A stretch of DNA of 64,000 nt from DATKMK01 sp035541895. GTDB taxonomy: Bacteria > Desulfobacterota > Binatia > HRBIN30 > JACQVA1. The notes under the pieces are model-generated. The model was given only the letters and a program-made list of their open reading frames with translations, was not told where the DNA came from and ran no database searches. Below are positions 24,882 to 32,941 of the stretch, piece by piece. The stretch is taken from assembly GCA_035541895.1 (NCBI GenBank), contig DATKMK010000120.1, positions 56,307 through 120,306 of the forward strand, written 5' to 3'. How positions within the stretch are numbered: position 1 is the first letter of the stretch; the number at the start of each line of letters is the position of its first letter. The position numbers and the translations under genes are program-made.

Positions 24882-25763
24882 TTACCTTGGAGCAAGCGTC
24901 GCCGGGGAAGACTCTCGCGGTCCTCTGACAGCCGTTGCGAACACGTCGCTAGAAACCGTCTCCGCGAACACGGCCAAGGCTCGACAGTAGGCACGATTCA
25001 ACACCTCCTCATACGCATCCACAGACGCATATGCGTACGCGCCCGAGTACTCGCCGGTGAACGTCTTGGCCCACACGGCCCCGCCGCCATCAGGATCCGC
25101 GACAACCGCCTTGAAGGCGAATCGGCCTCGAATGGTTCCATGCAATGCGAAAAATCCGCCCGGAATCGACGTCAACATCGTCTCGACGAGTTGCAAATCG
25201 AATCCAGCGACACGGGCCGGTGACGCGGCGCCATCGACGACGGTAACGTTGCTGAGCCTGAGCACGGTGGTCACGTCAGAGCTGAGCGCGGTCATCAGGT
25301 CGGTCTTCAAGTCACGGTCCACCGTCATGGGAGGCATGTTGGGGAGGACAATTACAGCCACGTTTCCCGCCGCCGGGCCTGCCGGCACGACGGCCACGTT
25401 CGACGCCTCGTACAGCTTGCCGACGCCGGCACCCGTACGTTGATCGGTGACGCTTCTAAATCTGAGCGCCGCTGCTCTCGGCGCCGTCGCCGGAGCTGAG
25501 ACGGCGGGCCTCACATCCTCACCGCACTTGACCTCGGCACCGATGGTGCCGGCTCCGATTGGTGGAGTCGCGAGGTGCAAGACCGTCGTCTTTCGGCCGA
25601 TCCGGGCACTGAAGTCCCGCGCGCCGATACACCCACTGGACAGGCCCAGGCCCAGCACGATCAGTGCGCCAATTCTCGGGCCGGTAGCCGGGCCGGGCGA
25701 TCGTGGGAAGCACCCAAACACAGCCCAGCATCCCGCCGCTCTCGTCCAGGAGTAGATGAACAC
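24882..25763 (-). CDS. Putative lipoprotein of unknown function
   Basis: The open frame has 293 codons and begins with GTG at 25763, but a GTG at 25721 is nearer to the lipobox LSSGC (about residue 45) and may be the true start. The mature region contains PPIGAGTIGAEVKCGEDVRPA. It also has a central TVDRDLKTDLMTALSSDVTTVLRLSNV segment of the kind seen in curli-assembly or TolB-N-like periplasmic proteins. No firm family. It is convergent with the lipoprotein pair. Confidence 0.6.
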   Translation of the reverse strand: MFIYSWTRAAGCWAVFGCFPRSPGPATGPRIGALIVLGLGLSSGCIGARDFSARIGRKTTVLHLATPPIGAGTIGAEVKCGEDVRPAVSAPATAPRAAALRFRSVTDQRTGAGVGKLYEASNVAVVPAGPAAGNVAVIVLPNMPPMTVDRDLKTDLMTALSSDVTTVLRLSNVTVVDGAASPARVAGFDLQLVETMLTSIPGGFFALHGTIRGRFAFKAVVADPDGGGAVWAKTFTGEYSGAYAYASVDAYEEVLNRAYCRALAVFAETVSSDVFATAVRGPRESSPATLAPR

Positions 25764-26012
25764 GCGTCGCGACTCCGATCAGCAATTGCTGGCCACGCAT
25801 CGTCACCGTCGTCAGCACCGGTGGTTTGAAGACGCGAGAACGATACCAGGCCGCGGGCGTGCGGCAGGCATGGCCAAACCGGCAATGACTTCTCAAAAGC
25901 TGGGATCAGGTCGGTGCGGAGAAGGTGGACAGCGAGGCGCAGCGGCGGCTCGGCCGGACGGCGATGGTGTGGAGACGCCGGACGAGGCGTCTCCACACGC
26001 GAGGGCGGAGAA

Positions 26013-27152
26013 CTACAGTCGCTCGACGATTGTCGCGATCCCCATGCCGATGCCGATGCACATCGTGCTGAGGCCGTAGCGCTTGTTCCGGCGCTCCAGC
26101 TCGTCGACCAACGTGCCGATCAGCATCGCACCGGTGGCGCCCAGCGGATGGCCGAGCGCAATCGCGCCGCCGTTCACGTTGACCTTCTCGGGATCCATGC
26201 CGGTTTCCTGCATCACGCACAGCGGCACCGGCGCGAACGCCTCGTTGATCTCGATCAGATCGATGTCGCCGATCTTCATGCCGGCCTTCTTGAGCACCTT
26301 CTGCGTCGCCGGGATCGGACCGGTGAGCATGATGACGGGCTCGGACCCGACGATCATCTGGTCAACGATGCGCGCACGCGGCTTGAGCTTCAGCTCCTTC
26401 ACCTTCTTCTCTGAGGCCAACAGCACCGCCGCAGCGCCGTCGACGATGCCGCTGGAATTTCCGGCGGTAATCTTGCCGTCGGGCTTGAACGATGGATTCA
26501 GCGCCATCAATCCTTCGAGCGTCGACTGCGGGCGTACGTGCTCATCGGTGTCGAACAGCTTTTCTTCGCCGTTGAGCGTCACCTGCATCGGGATCAGACT
26601 CTTCTTGAATCGTCCCTCTTGAATCGCGCGCCACGCCTTCTGCTGGCTGGCCAGCGCGAAGCGATCGACCTGCTCGCGGCTGTACCCCCACTTCTCCACG
26701 ATCATCTCGGCCGACAAACCTTGCGGGACCAGATCGTACTTTTCCATCAAGCTCAGCGGCAGCGGCCCCATGTCGGAGCCCATCGGCACACGGGTCATGT
26801 TCTCGACACCGCCGGCAACCACGAGATCTTGCGCGCCCGACTTGATTGCCTGCGCCGCGAAGTTGACCGCTTGCTGGCCCGAGCCGCAGAACCGATTCAG
26901 CGTGACCCCGGGCACATCCACCGGCCACCCTGCGGCCAGCACGGCGCCGCGCGCGATGTTGGTGCCTTGTTCGCCGGTTTCGCTGACGCAGCCGACCACC
27001 GCGTCTTCAATCTCCTTGGGATCGACTCCGGTTCGCTGCGTGATCGCGTTGAACACGGTCACCAGCAAATCCATCGGGTGGACATTGCTCAGACTGCCCT
27101 TCTTGCGCCCGCGTGGGGTGCGACAGGCATCGATGATGTACGCTTCAGCCAT
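26013..27152 (-). CDS. Acetyl-CoA acetyltransferase / 3-ketoacyl-CoA thiolase
   Basis: The 379-residue thiolase has the nucleophilic cysteine in NRFCGSGQQAV. The catalytic His lies in GGAIALGHPLGATGA, and the second Cys lies in the terminal motif CIGIGMGIA (usual CIGGGQG). It cleaves 3-ketoacyl-CoA in beta-oxidation or condenses acetyl-CoA. An AGGAGG ribosome-binding site precedes the ATG at 27152; frame upstream of it is not conserved. It is the only thiolase in the window with an intact active site. Confidence 0.93.
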   Translation of the reverse strand: MAEAYIIDACRTPRGRKKGSLSNVHPMDLLVTVFNAITQRTGVDPKEIEDAVVGCVSETGEQGTNIARGAVLAAGWPVDVPGVTLNRFCGSGQQAVNFAAQAIKSGAQDLVVAGGVENMTRVPMGSDMGPLPLSLMEKYDLVPQGLSAEMIVEKWGYSREQVDRFALASQQKAWRAIQEGRFKKSLIPMQVTLNGEEKLFDTDEHVRPQSTLEGLMALNPSFKPDGKITAGNSSGIVDGAAAVLLASEKKVKELKLKPRARIVDQMIVGSEPVIMLTGPIPATQKVLKKAGMKIGDIDLIEINEAFAPVPLCVMQETGMDPEKVNVNGGAIALGHPLGATGAMLIGTLVDELERRNKRYGLSTMCIGIGMGIATIVERL

Positions 27153-27244
27153 GATTTCCTCCTGATGAGTGGGAACGGATTCGACCGGCGACGAACTAAC
27201 AGCGGTTCGGCGCCCAGTCAATCGCGGCCGCCATGTGGGCCCGC

Positions 27245-28006
27245 TCAGTCCTCTTGCTCCGACTCCTCGCGCAACGCCAGCAGCGGATCGCCGAGCTGTT
27301 GAATCAGCCAGCGATGCATGTCACCGACCCGGCGCTCCCAGCCGGCCTCGACCGGCAAGGCGTGACCCGCGTGCTGGTCGACGTGGAAGGTCGCACCGAT
27401 TCGTTGTGCCAGTGTTTGAGCCGTTGCCGTCGCAACAAACGGATCGCGGCCGCCGGCGACGATCAACGTCGGCGGCGCCGGCGCCGTGAGCGCTCTTTCG
27501 TTGCGCGCAAGCTCGCGCAGCAGGGTCGCGGGTTCGACGACGTGGGGCAAGGCTGGATCGCCGAAGTACGCGTGCCCACGGCGACCGCGCGGCGCGGGAA
27601 CCGGCCGACCGGTCATCATCGCCAGCCGCTGCGATCCGCGGACGGCCGCGTGTGGCCAGGACACCAACGGCGTCAATGCGACGACCGCGCACGCGTCCCG
27701 TGCCGCGCGCAGTGCCAGCAAGCCCCCGAGATCGTGTCCGACGATTACCGGCGCCGGGTGCATCGCGGAGATCGCTCGCTCGACGTCATCTTGGTAGTCG
27801 AGCAATTGAGTCGCCGACGGCGCACCGCAGCGACCGCGCAGATTCACCGCGTGGCACAACCAACCACGATGGGCGAGAAACCCCGTGTAGCGACGCCACA
27901 TCGCCGCCGTCGACCACAAGCCGTGCACCAGCAGCAACGGCGCGGTGAACTTCGGACTCGCTGCACCGACGACTTCGATCGTCAGATCGCCGACGCGCAC
28001 TTCCAT
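27245..28006 (-). CDS. Alpha/beta hydrolase with an aspartate nucleophile (epoxide hydrolase/dehalogenase-like)
   Basis: The 253-residue protein has LVHGLWSTAAMW at the oxyanion position and a nucleophile elbow GHDLGG in which Asp replaces the usual Ser. This points to the epoxide hydrolase/haloalkane dehalogenase branch. An acid in AGGRDPFV and His in AGHALPVEAG complete the triad. The ATG at 28006 lacks a ribosome-binding site, and a promoter-like TTGCTC-17-TACGAC lies just upstream. The exact substrate is unknown. Confidence 0.78.
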   Translation of the reverse strand: MEVRVGDLTIEVVGAASPKFTAPLLLVHGLWSTAAMWRRYTGFLAHRGWLCHAVNLRGRCGAPSATQLLDYQDDVERAISAMHPAPVIVGHDLGGLLALRAARDACAVVALTPLVSWPHAAVRGSQRLAMMTGRPVPAPRGRRGHAYFGDPALPHVVEPATLLRELARNERALTAPAPPTLIVAGGRDPFVATATAQTLAQRIGATFHVDQHAGHALPVEAGWERRVGDMHRWLIQQLGDPLLALREESEQED

Positions 28007-28076
28007 TTGCTGCGAGGTCGTAGGCGATTGGCGGCGTGCGAGCAACTCGTGGCCAATGCTTGCAGCCCAGAAACAC

Positions 28077-28108
28077 CAAGGCCCCTTGGATTGCTCCAAG
28101 AGGCCTTG
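28077..28108 (-). terminator. Terminator of the lysine-rich micro-gene
   Basis: A 13-bp stem (28077-28089 with 28096-28108, one mismatch) with a 6-nt loop, about 80 nt after the stop of the small gene; the minus strand continues GTGTTTC. Confidence 0.65.
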
Positions 28109-28185
28109 ATGGTGAGCCCGAAGGCTCGTGCCTGTGGGAAGGGAAAAAATCCTGGCCTAGTGAATGGCCTCAGACAAACTGACGA

Positions 28186-28284
28186 CTACTTCTTCTTCTT
28201 GCCAGCGGCTTTCTTCTTGGCAGGCGCTTTCTTCTTTGCCACGGCCTTCTTTCCCTTCTTCGCTGCCTTTTTCTTCATCGCCAT
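28186..28284 (-). CDS. Very small lysine/alanine-rich basic protein (32 aa)
   Basis: The frame reads MAMKKKAAKKGKKAV and then further KKKAPAKKKAAGKKKK, with 17 lysines in 32 residues. It has a near-perfect ribosome-binding site (AAGGAGG, spacing 5). It is preceded by a strong consensus promoter and followed by a terminator, so it is almost certainly expressed. The composition resembles the C-terminal tails of histone H1-like or AlgP-type nucleoid proteins. DNA or RNA binding is an inference. It is short enough that automatic callers would skip it. Confidence 0.75.
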   Translation of the reverse strand: MAMKKKAAKKGKKAVAKKKAPAKKKAAGKKKK

Positions 28285-28577
28285 AACTTCCTCCTTGTGA
28301 GGCTCGCTCGAGCCTCAAACCACCTAACACTCCCAACCCAACAGGCGATCTCCACCTCACTCAGCCACCCACCACCAGTTACGCGGCGGATTATAGGGAG
28401 TGAGGTTCCTTGGTGTCAAGAGAAGAATGGCATTTTGGAATTTTTTTGGACAGGCAACTCGCGGCCGTGTCGGAGAAAACTCTGCCGCCCACAAAGCCGT
28501 TGAGAGGATCGCGAGCTCCGCATAGCAGATTGTTTTACTCGGCCATCCACAGATGAGCGAAATTAGTTGTCCACAGC
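28285..28577. other. Regulatory intergenic region with promoter and leader hairpin
   Basis: This ~290-nt gap holds the promoter at 28390-28419. It also holds a perfect leader hairpin (28298-28305 with 28310-28317) just ahead of the ribosome-binding site, an A/T-rich block upstream of the -35, and two DnaA-box-like nonamers (28543-28551, 28567-28575). No additional gene was found. Confidence 0.7.
28390..28419 (-). promoter_or_regulatory. Near-perfect sigma-70 promoter with UP-like element
   Basis: On the minus strand a perfect TTGACA (28414-28419) is followed after 18 nt by a perfect TATAAT (28390-28395). An A-rich tract precedes it at the position of an UP element. It drives the lysine-rich micro-gene with a leader of about 100 nt. 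Confidence 0.85.
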
Positions 28578-29168
28578 TCAAAGGCCGAGCAACAGGCGCA
28601 CGAGCGCGCGGACACCGATCCACAGCGCGCTCCGCAGCAAGTCCGACGTGATGTTCGATGACGTCTCGTCATCCGCTGCGGACGCGTTGTCGGTGGCGCG
28701 CGCGAGCTGCGATACAGTCGGCCAGTTCGCGCTGTCAGCGTAACGCCCGATCAATGCGTCGAGTGCGGCGTTCGGCACCGGCATCGACCGTGGCTCTTCG
28801 CTCCGCGCGCCCTTGAATCGGCGGAGCTCGCCGCGGTTGAGCCACATGCCGTCGCACGCGGGACAGCGTTCGATGCGCGAATCGACGGGCAGCAGCGGAT
28901 CCCGAAATCGTCGCAGCGCGATGCGACAACGCGGACACTGCAACTCGTGCTTCACCGACTCCACCGGCGCGCGCAGTGCGGCTTGATCGACCGGATCGAG
29001 CCGACCCACTTCCGCGGCGTCGATCGGAAACAACTCCCAGCGATCGCACCAGAGACCGCCGCAGGTTCCGCACTGATCGAGCGCCAGCAAGTAGCCGGTG
29101 CGGGCACGCGCGGTAACCGGGTTCAACGCCAGCGCGCAATTGGGGCAGAGCGGCGCTGAGGCGCTCAC
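28578..29168 (-). CDS. Zinc-ribbon (zf-TFIIB-type) protein
   Basis: The 196-residue protein contains a first zinc ribbon (LCPNC ... CGTCGGLWCDRWEL) and a second (LQCPRC ... CPACDGMWLNRGEL), both matching the zf-TFIIB pattern. A C-terminal hydrophobic helix (RSALWIGVRALVRLLLGL) could anchor it to the membrane. The GTG start overlaps the htpX stop as GTGA. It is the last gene of the eno-lemA-htpX unit; its function is unknown, but a role with the protease or in metal handling is suggested. Confidence 0.8.
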   Translation of the reverse strand: MSASAPLCPNCALALNPVTARARTGYLLALDQCGTCGGLWCDRWELFPIDAAEVGRLDPVDQAALRAPVESVKHELQCPRCRIALRRFRDPLLPVDSRIERCPACDGMWLNRGELRRFKGARSEEPRSMPVPNAALDALIGRYADSANWPTVSQLARATDNASAADDETSSNITSDLLRSALWIGVRALVRLLLGL

Positions 29169-30103
29169 ACCGTGCCTCCATGCGCGAGCGCGCGCAGAAT
29201 CGCGATGCGACGACTCAGCGGCGGATGAGACGCCAACAAGTCGCCCCAACGACCGGGATTGTTGGACACCCGCCGCTGCAAGGGATCGCTGATGAACAAG
29301 TGCGCGGTCCCGCGCGTCGCCGTCCGTAGCGGCGTGGTAGCCGCACCGATCTTCTCCAATGCGCGGGCCAGCCCGATCGGGTTGCGAGTCAGCTCGGCGC
29401 CGGTCGCGTCGGCAAGATATTCGCGCTGCCGGGAGATCGCCATCGCGATCAATCGCGACAGCAACGGCGCAACCAGAGTGAGGACCACCACGAGCACGAC
29501 CAGCAGCACGCTGCCGCGTCGCCGGCGATCGCCGGTGATGGTCAAGGCACGCCGGGCCCAGTCGGCCAACATCACCAACCCGCCCACCAGGATGCCGACG
29601 ACCGTCATCACCAACGTGTCGCGGTTGGCGATGTGCGCCATCTCATGCGCGACCACTCCCTGCGTCTCTTCGCGATCGAGCAAATCCAGCGCGCCTTGCG
29701 TGACGCCGATGGCCGCGTGCGCCGGGTCACGCCCCGTCGCCAACGCATTCGGGGCGGGATCGGGGATGACGTAGATCTGCGGTCGCGGCACCCCCGCCGC
29801 GACCGCCATCTCCGTCACGATGTTGAACAGCTGCCGATCCTCCGGAAGGGTTTGGTCGAGCGGCCGCGCCAGCAGTGAGGCCATCACCAGCTTGCTACCG
29901 GCGAAGTACGACGTCAGCGCAAGACCCGTGGCCACCGCCGCGGCCCAGATCGTCAGCAACGGCAGCGGCTCGCCGCGCGCATCGAGAAAGCCGTAGGCCA
30001 CGACATCGAGGCTGAAGCCGAAGACACCGAAGGCCGCTATGAATACCAACAGGAACGCCAGCGTGCGGCGCCGATTCTGCGCTTGGCGTACGTAGAGATC
30101 CAC
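29165..30103 (-). CDS. HtpX-like membrane M48 metalloprotease
   Basis: The 312-residue protein has two N-terminal transmembrane segments, a cytoplasmic zinc motif HEMAH (VAHEMAHIANRDT) and a third ligand region REYLADATGAEL. Two further hydrophobic segments (VGILVGGLVML, VLLVVLVVVLTLVAPLL) lie between the two. It degrades misfolded membrane proteins. The GTG start lies 7 nt after lemA, and the stop overlaps the zinc-ribbon gene. Pairing of LemA with an M48 protease is a recurrent gene order. Confidence 0.9.
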   Translation of the reverse strand: MDLYVRQAQNRRRTLAFLLVFIAAFGVFGFSLDVVAYGFLDARGEPLPLLTIWAAAVATGLALTSYFAGSKLVMASLLARPLDQTLPEDRQLFNIVTEMAVAAGVPRPQIYVIPDPAPNALATGRDPAHAAIGVTQGALDLLDREETQGVVAHEMAHIANRDTLVMTVVGILVGGLVMLADWARRALTITGDRRRRGSVLLVVLVVVLTLVAPLLSRLIAMAISRQREYLADATGAELTRNPIGLARALEKIGAATTPLRTATRGTAHLFISDPLQRRVSNNPGRWGDLLASHPPLSRRIAILRALAHGGTV

Positions 30104-30110
30104 GAGGGAA

Positions 30111-30668
30111 TCAGGACTTCAACGATAAGTCCACGCGCGGCACCGCCTTGTCTGCATCATCGGCGGCGAAGAATTCCGCGCGCTGAAAGGCGAAGAAGTT
30201 GGCGATCACGTTCGACGGAAACACATCGAGGCGCGTGTTGAACCGCATCACGACGTCATTGTAGAACTGCCGCGCGAAGCCGATTTGATTCTCGGTCGTG
30301 GTCAATTCCTCCTGCAACTGCAGCACGTTTTGATTGGCCTTCAACTCGGGATAGTTCTCGATCACCGCCAGCAGGCGACCGAGCGATCGAGTGAGTTCGT
30401 TCTCCGCTTGACTGCGCTCGGGGACCGTGGTTGCGGCCACCGCGCGGGCGCGGGCGGCCACGACCTTCTCGAGCGTCTCGCGCTCGAACTGCATGGCGCC
30501 CTTTACGGTCTCGACCAAGTTGGGAATCAAATCGTGGCGCCGCTTGAGCTGGACACCGATTTGTTTCCAGCCGTTCTCGACCTGATTGCGCCCGGTCACC
30601 AAACCGTTGTAGGTCGCGATCGCCCATACGATCAGGGCGACGATCAACACCAACAAGACTGTTCCCAT
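30111..30668 (-). CDS. LemA family protein
   Basis: The 185-residue protein has one N-terminal transmembrane helix followed by the LemA helical domain: NGLVTGRNQVENGWKQI, RHDLIPNLVETVKG, NYPELKANQNVLQLQEEL and RFNTRLDVFPSN. It is membrane-anchored with the domain outside the cytoplasm. The gene follows enolase by 10 nt and precedes the htpX-like gene by 7 nt, so it belongs to a four-gene operon. Confidence 0.92.
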   Translation of the reverse strand: MGTVLLVLIVALIVWAIATYNGLVTGRNQVENGWKQIGVQLKRRHDLIPNLVETVKGAMQFERETLEKVVAARARAVAATTVPERSQAENELTRSLGRLLAVIENYPELKANQNVLQLQEELTTTENQIGFARQFYNDVVMRFNTRLDVFPSNVIANFFAFQRAEFFAADDADKAVPRVDLSLKS

Positions 30669-30678
30669 ACAACGCCCC

Positions 30679-31956
30679 TCAGCCGTGGCGCAGCGCCGCG
30701 CGCCCGGGAAACACCGCTCGACGGCCGAGCTGCTCCTCGATGCGCAAGAGCTGATTGTACTTCGCCGTTCGCTCGCTGCGACACAGACTGCCGGTTTTGA
30801 TCTGACCGGCGTTCACCGCCACCGCGAGATCGGCGATCGTCGTGTCTTCGGTCTCGCCCGATCGATGCGAGATCACCGTGGTGAAGCCGGCCGACTTCGC
30901 CAAGCGGATGGTCTCAAGCGTCTCCGTGAGCGTGCCGATCTGGTTGAGCTTGATGAGAATCGAATTGGCCACACCGGTATCGATCCCCTGCTGCAACCGT
31001 GCGGTATTCGTCACAAACAGATCATCACCGACCAGTTGCACTTTTCGGCCACAGCGCTTGGTGAAGCTGCGCCAGCCCTCCCAGTCGTCTTCGGCGAGTC
31101 CGTCCTCGATCGACACAATCGGGTACCGCCCGAGCCAGTCCACGTAGAAGTCGATCATCCCGTTGTTATCGCGGACCCCCCCGCCGGACTTGCGGAACTC
31201 ATAGCGGCCATCGGCGTAGAACTCGCTCGCGGCCGGATCGAGCGCAATGGCCACCTGCCGGCCCGCCTGATAACCGGCGCGATCGACCGCCTCCAGAATC
31301 ACTTCGATCGCTTCCTGGTTCGACTTGAGCGACGGCGCGAACCCGCCCTCATCGCCGATCCCAACGCCGTAACCGCGTTGCTTGAGCACCGTGCGCAAGG
31401 TGTGAAACACCTCCGCACCGATGCGCAATGCATCGGCAAACGTCCGCGCGCCGACGGGCATGATCATGAACTCTTGCAAATCCACCGAGCTGTCGGCGTG
31501 CGCGCCGCCGTTGAGGATGTTCATCATCGGCACCGGCAAGGTCACCGCGCCTTTACCGCCGAGATAGCGATACAGCGGCTCCTCCAGCGCCAGCGCCGCC
31601 GCCCGCGCGACCGCGAGCGACACGCCGAGCATCGCGTTGGCGCCAAGCCGCCGCTTGTTCGGGGTGCCGTCGAGATCCAGCAGCAATCGGTCGATCGCCT
31701 CCTGTTTGCGCGGATCGCGGCCACGCAGCGCCGACGCGATCGTGGTGTTAACGTTGGCCACCGCCTTGGTGACCCCCTTGCCGAGATAACGCCGCTTGCC
31801 GTCGCGTAACTCCAAGGCTTCGTGTTCCCCCGTCGACGCTCCCGACGGCACTGCGGCTCGACCAACCACGCCGTTGCTCAGGCGCACGTCGACTTCAACC
31901 GTCGGGTTCCCCCGCGAATCGAGAATCTCGCGCGCGACAATCTGTTTGATCTTCAT
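30679..31956 (-). CDS. eno: Enolase
   Basis: The 425-residue glycolytic enzyme converts 2-phosphoglycerate to phosphoenolpyruvate. The conserved regions are AREILDSRGNPTVEVDV, VPSGASTGEHEALEL, GDEGGFAPSL, SIEDGLAEDDWEGW with Mg ligands and SHRSGETEDTTIADLAV. The terminal GSLCRSERTAKYNQLLRIEE is also present. The ATG at 31956 sets the standard N-terminus; 13 upstream codons are not conserved. It is divergent from the FtsB-like gene by 79 nt. Confidence 0.97.
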   Translation of the reverse strand: MKIKQIVAREILDSRGNPTVEVDVRLSNGVVGRAAVPSGASTGEHEALELRDGKRRYLGKGVTKAVANVNTTIASALRGRDPRKQEAIDRLLLDLDGTPNKRRLGANAMLGVSLAVARAAALALEEPLYRYLGGKGAVTLPVPMMNILNGGAHADSSVDLQEFMIMPVGARTFADALRIGAEVFHTLRTVLKQRGYGVGIGDEGGFAPSLKSNQEAIEVILEAVDRAGYQAGRQVAIALDPAASEFYADGRYEFRKSGGGVRDNNGMIDFYVDWLGRYPIVSIEDGLAEDDWEGWRSFTKRCGRKVQLVGDDLFVTNTARLQQGIDTGVANSILIKLNQIGTLTETLETIRLAKSAGFTTVISHRSGETEDTTIADLAVAVNAGQIKTGSLCRSERTAKYNQLLRIEEQLGRRAVFPGRAALRHG

Positions 31957-32035
31957 TCCCGTTGCGATCTCCCGAGCCGATTTGCCAATCCCCACGGGCT
32001 TCGGCTACCATGCGCCGCGCGTGGGGACACAGGCG

Positions 32036-32377
32036 ATGCGACTCCTACCACCGGCTCCGGGCAAACACAAAATCGTGGTGACGGTGGGGATGGTGTGTCT
32101 GACCGCACTCGTCCTCGGCGCGATCTACGGCGATCGCGGTCTCATCGATCTGCAGCGCTTGCGGGCCGAACAGCGGCAACTGGAACGGGTGGCCTTCCGC
32201 CAGCAACAAGCGAACGCGCAACTACGCGATCACTTGCGACGCTTGCGCTCCGACGATCAGTACTTGGAGCGCTGGGCGCGGCAACGACTGCGTTGGGCAA
32301 AGCCGGGGGAGATCATCTATCATTTTCCGGAGCCGGCGAGCGCGCGCACCGCACCATCGCGCAGCTCCGATCAGTAA
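32036..32377 (+). CDS. FtsB/DivIC-like septum formation protein
   Basis: The 113-residue protein has one transmembrane helix (VTVGMVCLTALVLGAIYG, about residues 15-32). A Leu/Arg/Gln-rich coiled coil (DLQRLRAEQRQLERVAFRQQ) follows, and then the DDQYLERWARQRLRWAKPGE motif typical of FtsB-like proteins. It links FtsL and FtsQ in the divisome. Adjacency to eno is conserved in many proteobacteria, although here the genes are divergent. An in-frame GTG at 32021 is a possible alternative start. Confidence 0.8.
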   Translation: MRLLPPAPGKHKIVVTVGMVCLTALVLGAIYGDRGLIDLQRLRAEQRQLERVAFRQQQANAQLRDHLRRLRSDDQYLERWARQRLRWAKPGEIIYHFPEPASARTAPSRSSDQ

Positions 32378-32398
32378 GCGGCCGAGCGCGGACGCCGC

Positions 32399-32833
32399 TC
32401 ATTCGTCGTCGCTCTCGATCAACTCTTCGTATTCGTCGGCGCCCATGAGTTCCTCGAGCTCCGATTCGTCTTGCACCGCGACTTCGATGAGCCAGCCTTC
32501 GCGGTATGGATCTTCGTTGATCAGGCTCGGGCTTTCCGTCAGCTCGACATTGACGGCGCTCACGGAGCCGCTCACCGGCGCGATCAGTTCCAACCCCGTG
32601 CGCACCGACTCCAGCTCGCCGAACGGCTCGCCGCGTTCGATCTGATTGCCCACTTCCGGCAGCTCGACCGCGATGATTTCGCCGAGTTTTCCTTGGCCGT
32701 GATCCGACAGGCCGATCTGCACGCGATCCGCTTCACCCCGGACCCAAAGGTCTTCTTCTGAAAAGCGAATGATGAGCGCCGGGGTGCGCTCTTTCTTTTG
32801 TTCCTTCTTTTGCCGAGCCACGGCGGTGGTCAT
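32399..32833 (-). CDS. GcvH-like protein lacking the lipoyl lysine
   Basis: The 144-residue protein aligns with GcvH over its length: GLSDHGQGKLGEIIAVELPEVG, APVSGSVSAVN, SPSLINEDPYREGWL and DESELEELMGADEYEEL. The canonical ESVKA lipoylation site reads ESVRT (Arg78, codon 32600-32602), so the protein cannot be lipoylated. It has a lysine-rich N-terminus. Other glycine-cleavage genes are not in the window. The start is uncertain: the ATG at 32833 falls inside the -10 box, and an in-frame GTG lies at 32821. Confidence 0.8.
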   Translation of the reverse strand: MTTAVARQKKEQKKERTPALIIRFSEEDLWVRGEADRVQIGLSDHGQGKLGEIIAVELPEVGNQIERGEPFGELESVRTGLELIAPVSGSVSAVNVELTESPSLINEDPYREGWLIEVAVQDESELEELMGADEYEELIESDDE

Positions 32834-32858
32834 ATAGACGGCCGCGTCGCAGTGTCAA
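32831..32858 (-). promoter_or_regulatory. Promoter overlapping the GcvH-like start codon
   Basis: A perfect TTGACA (32853-32858), 16 nt, then TATATG (32831-32836) on the minus strand. The annotated ATG is part of this -10, so transcription would begin near 32824, next to an in-frame GTG at 32821. Confidence 0.5.
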
Positions 32859-32941
32859 GAGAAATCATGCCGAAAGAGGCTGTGTCCCACGAGCCGTCAT
32901 CAGCCTTGAATCCGTCGTCGTCTGCCCGTAGCATCGCAGCC

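Noticed and set aside
24062..24994. 310-codon minus-strand frame over the lipoprotein pair
   Set aside because: Arg-rich composition with no domain; two coupled lipoprotein genes with signal peptides lie on the other strand.
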